Assembly (NCBI GenBank): GCA_028713635.1
Contig: JAQTNX010000004.1
Coordinates: 1-45,311, forward strand
DNA from: Candidatus Bipolaricaulis sp.
Lineage (GTDB): Bacteria > Bipolaricaulota > Bipolaricaulia > UBA7950 > UBA9294
Direction: 5' to 3'
DNA length: 45,311 nt
The position numbers and the translations under genes were made by a program. A model generated the notes under the pieces. It was not told where the DNA came from. It made no database searches and saw nothing but the letters and a program-made list of their open reading frames with translations. This document shows, in pieces, positions 6,758-15,042 of the stretch; within the stretch, counting starts at the first letter, position 1, and every line of letters starts with the position of its first letter.

Positions 6758-9358
6758 ATGTCAACGTTCTTCAAGCGACATCAGCGCGCGATTATCTGGG
6801 CCGTGGTTATCGCCTTCCTTGTGGGCGGCGTCGGGCTGTTCAGCGCCAACCAATCCGGGTTGTTCGGCGGATCGTCGACGCAGGGCGCAAGCGGGGAAGC
6901 GCCGACCTACGCGGCGAGCGTCGGGGGAGAGAAGATCGGCCTGACGACGTTCCAGGAGCGCGTGACGCAGCTCGTCACTCAGTACCAGAACCTGTACACA
7001 CAGTCGGGGCAGGACGCCTCCGGGATCTTTTCCGGGGCGTCGGGCGCGATGCTCCAGCTGCGGCTCCAAGCCGGCGCGATGTCCGACCTGATCCGCCAGA
7101 CCATCTACGCCCAAGAGGCAAAGTCGCGAGGGATCCGCGTTTCGAAGGAGACCATCGACGCGTCGCTCGCCGAACAGTACGCCCAACTCCTTGCATCGTA
7201 CAAGATCACGGAGGAGCAGCTTGTCACGTACCTGAGCCAGAGCGGGGAGACGCTCGAGTCGTTCAAGAACCGGCTGCGAACGAGCATCGAGTCGCAATAC
7301 GTCGTCGACGCCGTCGGCAAGCAGGTTGCGGGGACGATTGAGCCGAGCGAAGCCGAGATCGGCACGTACTTCGAGAAGAACCTTGCGCGGTACGACCAGG
7401 CCGAGCAGGTCCAGGCGTCGCACATCCTCGTCGATACCCTCGAGACGGCGAACTCCGTGCGGGCCAAACTCGAGGCCGGAGGGGACTTCGCGGCGCTGGC
7501 CAAGGAGTACTCGCTGGACGCGGGCACTCGAGACAAGGGCGGGGACCTTGGCTGGTTCGGGCGAGGGCAGATGGTAAAGGAATTCGAAGAGGCCGCGTTC
7601 TCCCTGAAGAAAGGCGAGCTCAGCCAGCCCGTGAAGACAGCGTACGGCTATCACATCATCCGAATCACCGACCGCAAGGAGGCCCGGACGCCGACGCTCG
7701 CCGAGGTGCGCGAGCAGGTCGTGAAGGACTACGTCAAGGACGAGACGACGACACGGGTCGACACGTGGTACGGCGAGCTCTACAAGACGAAGAGCGTCGA
7801 CGTCAAGCTCGACGTCGTGCGCGCGTTCCTCCTCCAGGAGGAGAACGTCGACCTCGGTCTTGCCGAGTTCGAGCGGCTGCAGAAGGAGGGAACGTCGAGC
7901 GACGAGTACGTTCCCTACTACATCGGGCAGATCTACGAGTCGAAGGCGTCGATCCTTCAGACGGAGCTGACGACGCTCGGCAAGATCGCCGCCCCAACGA
8001 CCGAGCAGACACAGAGGATCGGCGAGCTGAAGGGACTCCAGAAGGAGTACCAAGACAAGGCGCTCGCGGCGTACCTGGCCGCGCTGGAGGACGTCGAGGC
8101 GGACGAGAACTTCCTGAACCACATCCTCGAGCTCAGTCCGGACAGCGTCACCGCCACGTTCCTCCTCGGCAAGCTGTACGCGGACCGCGACAACTTCGTT
8201 GAGGCGGAGATGCGCTATGCCGAAGTCCTGGCCAAGGACCCGGCGAACGTCACCGCGTACGTGGCGTCGGGGGACCTCGCGGCCAAGCAGGCGAACTACA
8301 GCCACGCCAAGACGCGCTACGAAGGGGCGCTGCGTGTCCGGCCGAACGACGCGGGCGTGATGCTCAAGCTTGTCGGCGTCGACCTGGCGATGGATCAGGT
8401 CGATCAGGCCGGCGAGTTGATCGCGGCGATTCGGCAGGTCGACCCAGGGAACGCGAAGCTAACGATCGCCGAGGGCGACGTCGCCTATGCGCGGCTCACG
8501 CGGGCCGTCCGCGAGCGCGACACGCTGGCCAACAGGGCGTCTCGCAGCGAGGCGGAGGAGAAGGCCCTCACGATCTTCAAGCAGCAGGCCGTGGACTACT
8601 ACGCCACCACGGTCGCCCGCTACGAAGAAGGGCTCAAGAGCGGCGGCGGACTCGACCTCGACATCAAGCTCGGCAACGCCCACCTAGCGATGGGCAAGCT
8701 CGCCGACGCGGAGCGCGAGTACCACTCGGTCATCGTGCGCTCTCCGTACCGCGCTGACGCCTACGAAGGGATGGGAAACGTCTACCTCGCCAAGGGCCAA
8801 ACGGCGGACGCTCTCACGCAATTGCGGACGGCGCTCTCGCGCTCGTTCGACACGCAACAGCGCGAGCGGCTGGCGGCGAAGATCGTCTCTCTCGATCCCA
8901 CCGACGCGGACACCGTGTCCCGGCTGGCCAAGATCTACGCCGAGCAGTACAAGTGGAGCGCGGCGGTGCGCGAGTACGCAACGCTGATCGAGCTCAAGCC
9001 CACGATGGAGGACGCCTACCTCGGGATCGCCGAGGCCTATCGCTGGCGAACCGAGTATGACTCGGCCATCGACTACCTCAAGCGCGGGCTTGCGCGCGTC
9101 GACCGCGACGCGGCGAAGGTGAAGCTGTACGACGGGATCGTGACGACGGTGCAGACGAGCGTGGGGCAGGGCAAGCCGCTCACGTCGGTCGGGCTCGACG
9201 CGCTCGTCGAGTCGGCCAAGATCCAGCTTGCCCGCGGGAACACGTCCGACGCGCTGGCCCGTCTTGAGAAGGTCCGGGCCGTCGACGCCACGTACCGCGC
9301 GGACGAGGTCGGTGCCCTGATCGTCGACGCGGGCGGCACAGCGGGGAGCACGCCGTAG
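6758..9358 (+). CDS. membrane-anchored SurA/PpiC-type peptidyl-prolyl isomerase fused to a TPR domain (866 aa)
   Basis: Residues 1-10 are basic, 11-30 form one membrane helix, and ~50-190 resemble the helical SurA_N/PrsA chaperone domain. Residues ~218-308 are a parvulin rotamase ([41 protein letters not shown]). From ~355 to ~850 the chain is helical with many tetratricopeptide-like repeats (for example [20 protein letters not shown] and [19 protein letters not shown]). It is probably tethered to the cytoplasmic membrane with the folding domains outside, assisting secreted or envelope proteins. Typical SurA or PrsA proteins are 300-450 aa, so the ~500-residue TPR extension is unusual. mazG begins one base after its stop. 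Confidence 0.87.
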   Translation: MSTFFKRHQRAIIWAVVIAFLVGGVGLFSANQSGLFGGSSTQGASGEAPTYAASVGGEKIGLTTFQERVTQLVTQYQNLYTQSGQDASGIFSGASGAMLQLRLQAGAMSDLIRQTIYAQEAKSRGIRVSKETIDASLAEQYAQLLASYKITEEQLVTYLSQSGETLESFKNRLRTSIESQYVVDAVGKQVAGTIEPSEAEIGTYFEKNLARYDQAEQVQASHILVDTLETANSVRAKLEAGGDFAALAKEYSLDAGTRDKGGDLGWFGRGQMVKEFEEAAFSLKKGELSQPVKTAYGYHIIRITDRKEARTPTLAEVREQVVKDYVKDETTTRVDTWYGELYKTKSVDVKLDVVRAFLLQEENVDLGLAEFERLQKEGTSSDEYVPYYIGQIYESKASILQTELTTLGKIAAPTTEQTQRIGELKGLQKEYQDKALAAYLAALEDVEADENFLNHILELSPDSVTATFLLGKLYADRDNFVEAEMRYAEVLAKDPANVTAYVASGDLAAKQANYSHAKTRYEGALRVRPNDAGVMLKLVGVDLAMDQVDQAGELIAAIRQVDPGNAKLTIAEGDVAYARLTRAVRERDTLANRASRSEAEEKALTIFKQQAVDYYATTVARYEEGLKSGGGLDLDIKLGNAHLAMGKLADAEREYHSVIVRSPYRADAYEGMGNVYLAKGQTADALTQLRTALSRSFDTQQRERLAAKIVSLDPTDADTVSRLAKIYAEQYKWSAAVREYATLIELKPTMEDAYLGIAEAYRWRTEYDSAIDYLKRGLARVDRDAAKVKLYDGIVTTVQTSVGQGKPLTSVGLDALVESAKIQLARGNTSDALARLEKVRAVDATYRADEVGALIVDAGGTAGSTP

Positions 9359-9359
9359 G

Positions 9360-9977
9360 ATGGGCCAACGGCTCACCCGCCTCGTCGACCTGATTGCTCA
9401 GTTGCGCGATCCCGAGGGCGGCTGTCCTTGGGATCGCGCCCAGGATCATCGGACGCTCCGTCCGTATGTCGTCGAGGAGGCCCACGAGGTCGTTGCCGCC
9501 ATTGACGGCGGGGACCCGGAGGAACTCAAGGGCGAACTCGGCGACCTCCTTCTCCAGGTGCTCCTCCACAGCCGGATCGCCGAAGAGGCGGGGGAGTTCA
9601 CCCTGGACGACGTGATGGAGACGCTGGCGGAGAAGCTCGAGCGCCGGCATCCCCACGTGTTCGGAAACGCGCCGTCCGATCTCCCTTCGATCCGGACGCG
9701 ATGGGACCAGATCAAGGCGTCCGAGAAGGCCGCGGAGCCGGGGCGGCGCGATGTCGAACTGCCGCCTCTTCTCGCGGCGCGCAAGCTCGTCTCCTCGTTT
9801 CCCGGTCGCGTACCTATCGAGAGCCTCCTCGACGCCGCCGACGACGAAGAGCGATCGGGGCTCGAGCTTCTCGCTGCGGTGGCGCGGGCGTGGAGGAGCG
9901 GGGTCGACCCGGAGATCGCCCTGCGAAAGGTTGTCGACGCCGTTCGCGTCCGCTCGGGAGGGTCGAGTGGTCGGTAG
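9360..9977 (+). CDS. mazG: nucleoside triphosphate pyrophosphohydrolase MazG (205 aa)
   Basis: The MazG signature is complete: LRDPEGGCPWDRAQDH, then the metal-binding helix pair VVEEAHEVVAAI..ELKGELGDLLLQVLLHSRIAEE, then RRHPHVFG. The enzyme hydrolyses (d)NTPs to (d)NMP plus PPi and cleans up abnormal nucleotides. At 205 aa the second MazG domain of the E. coli protein (263 aa) is reduced, with only a short helical tail. It follows the PpiC/TPR gene by one base and overlaps the DUF4911 gene by 11 bases, so all are probably translated from one message. Confidence 0.94.
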   Translation: MGQRLTRLVDLIAQLRDPEGGCPWDRAQDHRTLRPYVVEEAHEVVAAIDGGDPEELKGELGDLLLQVLLHSRIAEEAGEFTLDDVMETLAEKLERRHPHVFGNAPSDLPSIRTRWDQIKASEKAAEPGRRDVELPPLLAARKLVSSFPGRVPIESLLDAADDEERSGLELLAAVARAWRSGVDPEIALRKVVDAVRVRSGGSSGR

Positions 9978-10239
9978 ACGGTTCTGCGGCGCCGTGCCCT
10001 ACTGGATCGCAACCACCGAGGATGAGATCCACTTCGTCGACGCCATCCTGAGCGCGCACGACGGCCTGGCGACGGTCCGGCGGGAGTTCAAGCTCCAGGA
10101 CGGCTCTGCGATGTACAAGGTCTACGTCGCGGAGGGCATGGAAGAGGAGTTCCTCGAGGTCATGGATCGTCTGAAGGCACACGCCCAGATCGGCGCCGTG
10201 CTGCGCGGAGGCGAAGATGGGCCCGCTCAGAGCGCGTGA
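9967..10239 (+). CDS. DUF4911 family protein (90 aa)
   Basis: GTG 9967 is taken as the start because GGGAGG (9956-9961) lies five bases upstream. The protein begins VVGRRFCGAVPYWIATTEDEIHFVDAILSAHDG and continues with LATVRREF and a final helix ending RLKAHAQIGAVL. This fits the small DUF4911 family, found mainly in Firmicutes, Thermotogota and relatives. No biochemical function is known. It overlaps mazG at its 5' end and yqeG by 23 bases at its 3' end. Confidence 0.7.
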   Translation: MVGRRFCGAVPYWIATTEDEIHFVDAILSAHDGLATVRREFKLQDGSAMYKVYVAEGMEEEFLEVMDRLKAHAQIGAVLRGGEDGPAQSA

Positions 10240-10645
10240 GGTTGCGCACTCGATCTTCGACGTCGATTACCCCCGTCTCTGGGCGAGCGGGAAGCGGGCC
10301 GTGATCTTTGACCTCGACAATACCCTCGGCGAGCGAAGGACCAGCAAACTGCACCCCGAAGTGAGCAAGCTCCTCGTCGACCTTCGTGCCCGCGGCTTCC
10401 GCGTCGGTGTGTTGACGAACCGCCGCTGGCGGAGCGTGGAGTCGCTCGTCGCGGAGCTCGGACCGGACGTACCCCTCGTGCGGATGGCCCACAAGCCCTC
10501 GCGAAAAGGCTACGCCGCACTCCTGGGCAGGCTTGGGGTCTCGGCCGCCGAGGCGGTCATGATCGGCGATCGCACGTTGACCGACGTCTTCGGCGCCAAT
10601 CGGTGCGGGATCCATTCGATCCGCGTCTCCGGCTTCTCATCCTAG
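10217..10645 (+). CDS. yqeG: YqeG family HAD IIIA-type phosphatase (142 aa)
   Basis: HAD motif I is FDLDNTL (nucleophile and acid Asp), motif II is VLTNR, and a Lys (HKPSRKGYAALL) precedes motif IV MIGDRTLTDVFGANRCGI. This arrangement is the YqeG family, related to mitochondrial PTPMT/GEP4 phosphatidylglycerophosphate phosphatases. In some bacteria it may serve as the PgpP step after PgsA, so it could act with the CDP-alcohol transferase at 2.2 kb; that link is inferred. It is slightly shorter than usual (~165 aa). The 23-base overlap with the DUF4911 gene implies coupling. Confidence 0.9.
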   Translation: MGPLRAREVAHSIFDVDYPRLWASGKRAVIFDLDNTLGERRTSKLHPEVSKLLVDLRARGFRVGVLTNRRWRSVESLVAELGPDVPLVRMAHKPSRKGYAALLGRLGVSAAEAVMIGDRTLTDVFGANRCGIHSIRVSGFSS

Positions 10646-10749
10646 TGTCGCGTCCGCAAAGTCGCTGAGCGGACGATGATGTCGACAGGCTCAGCCCAAC
10701 GGCGGAGCCGCTTCAGGCTCTTCTGCGCAGCCATTCACGGGACGCGACA
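10646..10749. other. structured intergenic element between yqeG and argF
   Basis: TGTCGCGTCC (10646-10655) pairs perfectly with GGACGCGACA (10740-10749), enclosing 84 nt. Inside, GCTGAGC (10664-10670) pairs with GCTCAGC (10689-10695), and AGCC/GGCT plus GCG/CGC pairs allow a further hairpin near 10702-10719. An alternative hairpin, CGTCCGC (10651-10657) with GCGGACG (10669-10675), competes with the closing stem and could act as the yqeG terminator. There is no T-run. It may be a terminator region or a small structured RNA. Confidence 0.45.
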
Positions 10750-10777
10750 GTAGGCCGCCCTCCCTACGCGGAGCGGG

Positions 10778-10806
10778 TTGGTGGCTCCTGCGGTGTCGGC
10801 TATCAT
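10778..10806 (+). promoter_or_regulatory. sigma70-type promoter for the argF-cit-leuCD operon
   Basis: TTGGTG (10778-10783), 17 bp, TATCAT (10801-10806). Start near 10813, leaving ~53 nt before the argF ATG at 10866, with AGGAGGG at 10849-10855. Confidence 0.7.
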
Positions 10807-10865
10807 CCCACCGTCCGGGGACGTCCCGGAAGCCATGTCAGGACGTGCAGGAGGGTCGGCCGACG

Positions 10866-11777
10866 ATGAACGCCCGTCACTTGATTTCGCTCGCAAGTCT
10901 CAGCTCGGAAGAGGTCTTCGAGATCCTCGAGACCGCCCGGAACCTCAAGCTTGAACACCGTGCGGGGATTCGCCACACCATGCTTGCAGGGAAGACCTTG
11001 GCAATGGTGTTCCAAAAGCCGTCCCTGCGGACCCGCGTGTCGTTCGAGGCTGGCATGGAGCAGCTCGGCGGGCACGCGATCTACCTCGGTCCGAGTGACA
11101 TCAAGCTCGGCGAGCGTGAGACGACGGAGGACATCGCCCTCAACCTGTCGCGGTTTGTGAACGGGATCATGGCGCGCGTCTTCAAGCACGAGTCCATCCT
11201 CGAGTTGGCCAAGCACTCGACGGTGCCGGTCATCAACGGCCTGTGCGATCTCCACCATCCGTGCCAGGGATTGGCCGACCTCTTGACTGTGTGGGAGAAG
11301 AAGCGCGGGTTCGAGGGACTGACGTTGACGTTCGTCGGGGACGGCAACAACGTCGCTCACTCCCTCATGGAGGGATGCGCCAAGGTCGGCATGGCGTTCC
11401 GCATTGCCTGTCCGAAAGGGTACGAGCCGGACGCGACGATCGTGGCGGCGGCGCGCGCCTTGGGGGCGTCGGTGGAGATCCTCCACGATCCGCTCGCCGC
11501 GGCGAGCGGCGCCGACGTGCTCTACACGGACGTCTGGGTAAGCATGGGACAGGAGTCGGAGGCGAAGTCGAAGCAGAACGCGTTCGACGGGTTCACGATC
11601 GACAAGAGGCTTCTGGGAGCCGCCAAGAAGGACGCGATCGTCATGCACTGCCTGCCCGCGCACTACGACGAGGAGATCACCTACGAGGCCTCGCGGAGCC
11701 CCGGAAGCGCGATCTTCGATCAGGCTGAGAACCGGATGCACGCGCAGAAGGCGGTCCTGGCGCTTCTCATGAAGTAG
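10866..11777 (+). CDS. argF: ornithine carbamoyltransferase (303 aa)
   Basis: All family motifs are present: carbamoyl-phosphate site SLRTR (53-57), HPCQ (131-134), the ornithine-recognition SMG loop (DVWVSMGQE, 227-229) and HCLPAH (261-266, the catalytic Cys). It forms citrulline from ornithine and carbamoyl phosphate, or runs in reverse in arginine catabolism. ATG 10866 is preferred over a GTG 21 bases upstream because AGGAGGG ends 10 bases before it. It leads an operon with citrate-lyase-type and aconitase-type genes (next gene 22 bp away), which is not a usual arginine context. Confidence 0.95.
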   Translation: MNARHLISLASLSSEEVFEILETARNLKLEHRAGIRHTMLAGKTLAMVFQKPSLRTRVSFEAGMEQLGGHAIYLGPSDIKLGERETTEDIALNLSRFVNGIMARVFKHESILELAKHSTVPVINGLCDLHHPCQGLADLLTVWEKKRGFEGLTLTFVGDGNNVAHSLMEGCAKVGMAFRIACPKGYEPDATIVAAARALGASVEILHDPLAAASGADVLYTDVWVSMGQESEAKSKQNAFDGFTIDKRLLGAAKKDAIVMHCLPAHYDEEITYEASRSPGSAIFDQAENRMHAQKAVLALLMK

Positions 11778-11799
11778 GCACGTGAGGCAAGGAGGGACG

Positions 11800-12966
11800 A
11801 TGGAAGCCCGAGTCGGGGCGGAAGCGAAAGGGGACTGCCTCGTCGTTGCCCGACAGGCGGAGCGAGCGTCCGTGACCGTCGCCACGAAGAACCGGAACCT
11901 CTTGGAGACCGGAATCCGCACGGTTGCCGAGGCCGTTCTCGAGGCCCTCGGGACGCCGGGCGTCGCGATCGAGGTTCAGGATCAGGGAGCCCTCGACTAC
12001 GTCCTCGCTGCGCGGGTCGAGGCGGCTGTCCGGATGGTGCTCCCCGAGGCGAAGCTGATCCGCACTGAGCGGGTCGAGCGGGCGACGTCGGCCGCCGACC
12101 GGCCGCGCCGGAGTCGGCTCTACGCACCGGGAAACAACCCGCGGCTTCTCGTCGGGATCGACATCCACGGCGCCGACTGCGTTCTCCTCGATCTCGAGGA
12201 CTCCGTTCCGCTGGGAGACAAGGCCGCGGCGCGCGTGCTCGTGCGGCGTCTCCTCGCCGCCGTCCCATTCCCTGACGAAGTGTGGGTTCGGATCAACCCG
12301 CTCGACGCCGGGGGGAGAGAGGACTTGGCCGAGGTGCTCGAAGGGAGGCCGCACGGGGTGTGCCTGCCGAAGGCCGAGAGCGGCGAGGGCGTCCGCGACC
12401 TCGCGAAAGAGCTCGGGGAGATCGAGCGGCGCCTCGGCATCGACGTCGGCTCGACGCACATCATGCCGATCATCGAGACGGCGCGCGGCGTTCTCCGCTG
12501 TGAGGACGTGGCGGAGGCCGACGAGCGCGTTGCCGTGGTGGCGTTCGGTGCCGAGGACTACACCCGCGACGTGGGGGCGCGTAGGACTGGCGAAGCGCTC
12601 CTCTTTGCTCGATCGCGCGTCGTGGCGGCCGCCAAGGCGGCCGGCGTGCAGGCTTCGGACACCGTGTACGCCGACCTCGCGAACGACGCCGGTCTGGCCG
12701 AGGAGTGCGCGCGGGCCCGCGACCTTGGGTTCGACGGGAAAGGGGCCATCAACCCGCGGCAGATTCCGATCCTGCATCGCGCGTTCTCTCCGAGCGAGGA
12801 CGAGCTTGCGCAGGCGCGGACGATCGTGGACGCGGCGCGCGAAGCCGAGTCGCGGGGGCTTGGCGCGGTCGCCGTCGGCGGGCGGATGGTCGATCAGCCC
12901 GTCCTCGAGCGGGCGCGGCGGCTGATCAAGTACGCCGAGACGCTCGTCAAGGGAGGCACGGCATGA
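11800..12966 (+). CDS. fused citrate lyase acyl carrier (CitD) and beta subunit (CitE), 388 aa
   Basis: Residues 1-~95 match CitD (ETGIRTVAEAVLEALG..., DQGALDYVLAARVEAAVRM). Residues ~103-388 are CitE: RSRLYAPGNNP, DCVLLDLEDSVPLGDK, VRINPL, LPKAES, IIETARGVL, FGAEDYTRDVG. CitD and CitE are normally separate genes. CitE cleaves citryl- (or citramalyl-) thioester to oxaloacetate (or pyruvate) and acetyl thioester on CitD. In enteric CitD the prosthetic group is on Ser14 of an LESSD-like motif. The matching segment here reads ARQAERASVTV, and the only Ser in the first 30 residues is Ser24. GGAGGG precedes ATG 11800. No citC, citX or citG maturation genes are in view. Confidence 0.85.
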   Translation: MEARVGAEAKGDCLVVARQAERASVTVATKNRNLLETGIRTVAEAVLEALGTPGVAIEVQDQGALDYVLAARVEAAVRMVLPEAKLIRTERVERATSAADRPRRSRLYAPGNNPRLLVGIDIHGADCVLLDLEDSVPLGDKAAARVLVRRLLAAVPFPDEVWVRINPLDAGGREDLAEVLEGRPHGVCLPKAESGEGVRDLAKELGEIERRLGIDVGSTHIMPIIETARGVLRCEDVAEADERVAVVAFGAEDYTRDVGARRTGEALLFARSRVVAAAKAAGVQASDTVYADLANDAGLAEECARARDLGFDGKGAINPRQIPILHRAFSPSEDELAQARTIVDAAREAESRGLGAVAVGGRMVDQPVLERARRLIKYAETLVKGGTA

Positions 12967-14510
12967 TCCAAAACGCCCTAGGACGTGAGATCCCCGACCG
13001 GATTGGGAGCCGCACGGTGGTTCCGTTCGGCGGCGCCTTCGCGAAGACCGCGACAGGGACGAAGGCGCCCCGGCCGCAGAAGGTGGCCGCGCAGCGCGAG
13101 GACAAGGTGCTCCCGTCGATCGAAGCGGCGATCGAGGCGTGCGGACTCTCGAATGGGATGACGATCTCGTTCCATCATTCGTTCCGCGAAGGCGACCGCG
13201 TCATCAACCTCGTCCTCGACGCGTGCGCCCGCATGGGGCTGAAGGACCTGCGGATCTGCCCGACGGCCTTGTTCGGGGTCCACGAGCCCATTGTCGGGCA
13301 CATCGAGTCCGGCGTCGTGTCGAGGATCGAGGGATCGATGAACGGTCCCGTCGGCGCGTTCATCAGCAAGGGCGGAAAGCTGCGCGAGCCGGCGGTCCTC
13401 CGCTCGCACGGGGGGCGCTGGCGGGCGATCGAAGCAGGGACGATGGAGATCGACGTCGCGTTCATCGCCGCGCCGCAGGCAGATTCGTACGGAAACGCGA
13501 CCGGCATCCCCGGCAAGACCCCCTGCGGCCCCATCACGTTCCAGGCCGTCGACGCCCAGTACGCGCGACAGACGGTCGTCGTGACCAACGACCTCGCGCC
13601 CTACCCCGTCTTCCCGATGGAGATCCAGCAAGGGTGGACCGACTACGTGGTCGTCGTCGACGAGATCGGCGACCCGGCGTCGATCACCTCGGGGACGCTG
13701 CAGCTCACGAATTCGCCGACGAACCTCCTGATCGCGCGGCTTACGGTGGAGGCGGTCAAGGCGTCGGGGTACTTCAAGGACGGGTTCAGCTTCCAGGGCG
13801 GGGCCGGAGGCCTCTCGCTCGCGGCGACCAAGTTCCTCGGCGACGAGATGGAGAAGGCGAAGATCGTCGGCTCCTTCGGGATGGGCGGCGGGACGAAGAT
13901 CCTTGTCGACATGCTGCGGCGCGGCCAGATCCGCGCCATCCTCGACGGGCAGGCGTTTGACCTCGACGCGATCGCCTCGCTCCGCGAGGACCCGGCGCAC
14001 GTGATGATGGACCCGGGGATGTACGCGAACTACGACTCGCGCGGCTGCTCGACCTACAAGCTGGACGCCGCCTTCCTCGGTGCGACCGAAGTCGACCTCG
14101 ACTTCAACGTCAACGTGAACACGCACTCCGACGGGCAGCTCTTGCACGGGATCGGCGGCCATCAGGATGTGGCCGCCGGCGCGGCGATGACGATGATCAC
14201 GCTTCCCGCCTTGCGCGGGCGAATCCCTCCGGTTGTCGACCGGGTGACCACCGTGACGACGCCGGGGGAGGTCATCGACGTGATCGTCACGGAGCGAGGG
14301 CTTGCCGTGAACCCGCGCCGCGGAGACCTTCGCGAGCGCTTCCAGGCTGCAGGGCTCCCCGTGCGGGAGCTCGCGGACATCAAGCGGGACGCGGACCGGT
14401 ACATCCAGCCGGTGCGCCGCCCCGTCTTTGGGGACGAGGTCATCGCCGCGATCGAATGGCGGGACGGGACCGTGATCGACGTAGTGCGAAAGGTGGACGG
14501 ATGGCAGTGA
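12963..14510 (+). CDS. citF: citrate lyase alpha subunit-like (CitF), CoA-transferase type, 515 aa
   Basis: The full length matches CitF, the subunit that exchanges acetyl for citrate (or citramalate) on the acyl carrier protein. Recognisable stretches are GMTISFHHSFREGD, FIAAPQADSYGNATG, SFQGGAGGLSLAA, GSFGMGGGTKILVDMLRRGQ and NTHSDGQLLHGIGGHQDVAAGA. Length is typical (505-520). Its ATG overlaps the stop of citDE (ATGA), showing tight coupling. Substrate could be citrate or citramalate; the paired LeuC/LeuD-type hydro-lyase downstream keeps both open. Confidence 0.93.
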   Translation: MIQNALGREIPDRIGSRTVVPFGGAFAKTATGTKAPRPQKVAAQREDKVLPSIEAAIEACGLSNGMTISFHHSFREGDRVINLVLDACARMGLKDLRICPTALFGVHEPIVGHIESGVVSRIEGSMNGPVGAFISKGGKLREPAVLRSHGGRWRAIEAGTMEIDVAFIAAPQADSYGNATGIPGKTPCGPITFQAVDAQYARQTVVVTNDLAPYPVFPMEIQQGWTDYVVVVDEIGDPASITSGTLQLTNSPTNLLIARLTVEAVKASGYFKDGFSFQGGAGGLSLAATKFLGDEMEKAKIVGSFGMGGGTKILVDMLRRGQIRAILDGQAFDLDAIASLREDPAHVMMDPGMYANYDSRGCSTYKLDAAFLGATEVDLDFNVNVNTHSDGQLLHGIGGHQDVAAGAAMTMITLPALRGRIPPVVDRVTTVTTPGEVIDVIVTERGLAVNPRRGDLRERFQAAGLPVRELADIKRDADRYIQPVRRPVFGDEVIAAIEWRDGTVIDVVRKVDGWQ

Positions 14511-15037
14511 GAGATGAGATCCGGAAGATCCTGCCGGAGGTTGACGAGATCCGCGATCAGGGTCTGCGCGACAAGGTGCTCGCGACGTGGGAGGCGGGCC
14601 TCGCCCGTGGCGGTTGGAGGCCCGCCGACATCGCGCGGATTCCGTTCACGCTCCTGAAGCCGGTGAAGATCAGCTTCGCCGACCACGTGCGCAGTGTGAC
14701 CAAGATCTGCGTCGCAGTCTCTGAGACGTTTGATGAGATCTACAAGGGTGAGCTCAAGCTCGACCGCGACATCCTGATCGCCGGCGCGTTGCTCCACGAC
14801 GTGGGCAAGCTGCTCGAGATTCAGGAGAAGGACGGCAAGTTCGGCAAGTCGAGGGACGGTGCCCTCGTGCGGCACCCGTTTTCCGGGCTTGCCCTCGCCG
14901 ACGCGCAGGGACTGCCCGCCGAGGTGCTTCACATCATCGGTGCCCACTCGAAAGAGGGCGACCACGGGAAGCGGACGGCCGAGGCGATCATCCTGCATTT
15001 GGCGGACTTCATGAACTTCGATCCGTTGGAGGGATAA
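14501..15037 (+). CDS. HD-domain phosphohydrolase (178 aa)
   Basis: ATG 14501 overlaps the citF stop by 10 bases. Residues ~60-150 form a compact HD domain: DHVRSVTKICVAVSE (first His), ILIAGALLHDVGKLLEIQ (HD), HPFSGLALADAQG and IIGAHSKEGD (distal His). The spacing is that of small stand-alone metal phosphohydrolases acting on nucleotides or related phosphates. Location inside a lyase/hydro-lyase operon suggests a role in cofactor metabolism, for example the dephospho-CoA-derived prosthetic group of CitD. That is only a hypothesis. Confidence 0.8.
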   Translation: MAVRDEIRKILPEVDEIRDQGLRDKVLATWEAGLARGGWRPADIARIPFTLLKPVKISFADHVRSVTKICVAVSETFDEIYKGELKLDRDILIAGALLHDVGKLLEIQEKDGKFGKSRDGALVRHPFSGLALADAQGLPAEVLHIIGAHSKEGDHGKRTAEAIILHLADFMNFDPLEG

Positions 15038-15042
15038 GGCGC

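Noticed and set aside
12978-14162. Minus-strand frame opposite citF
   Set aside because: Antisense shadow without motifs; CitF matches its family along the full length.
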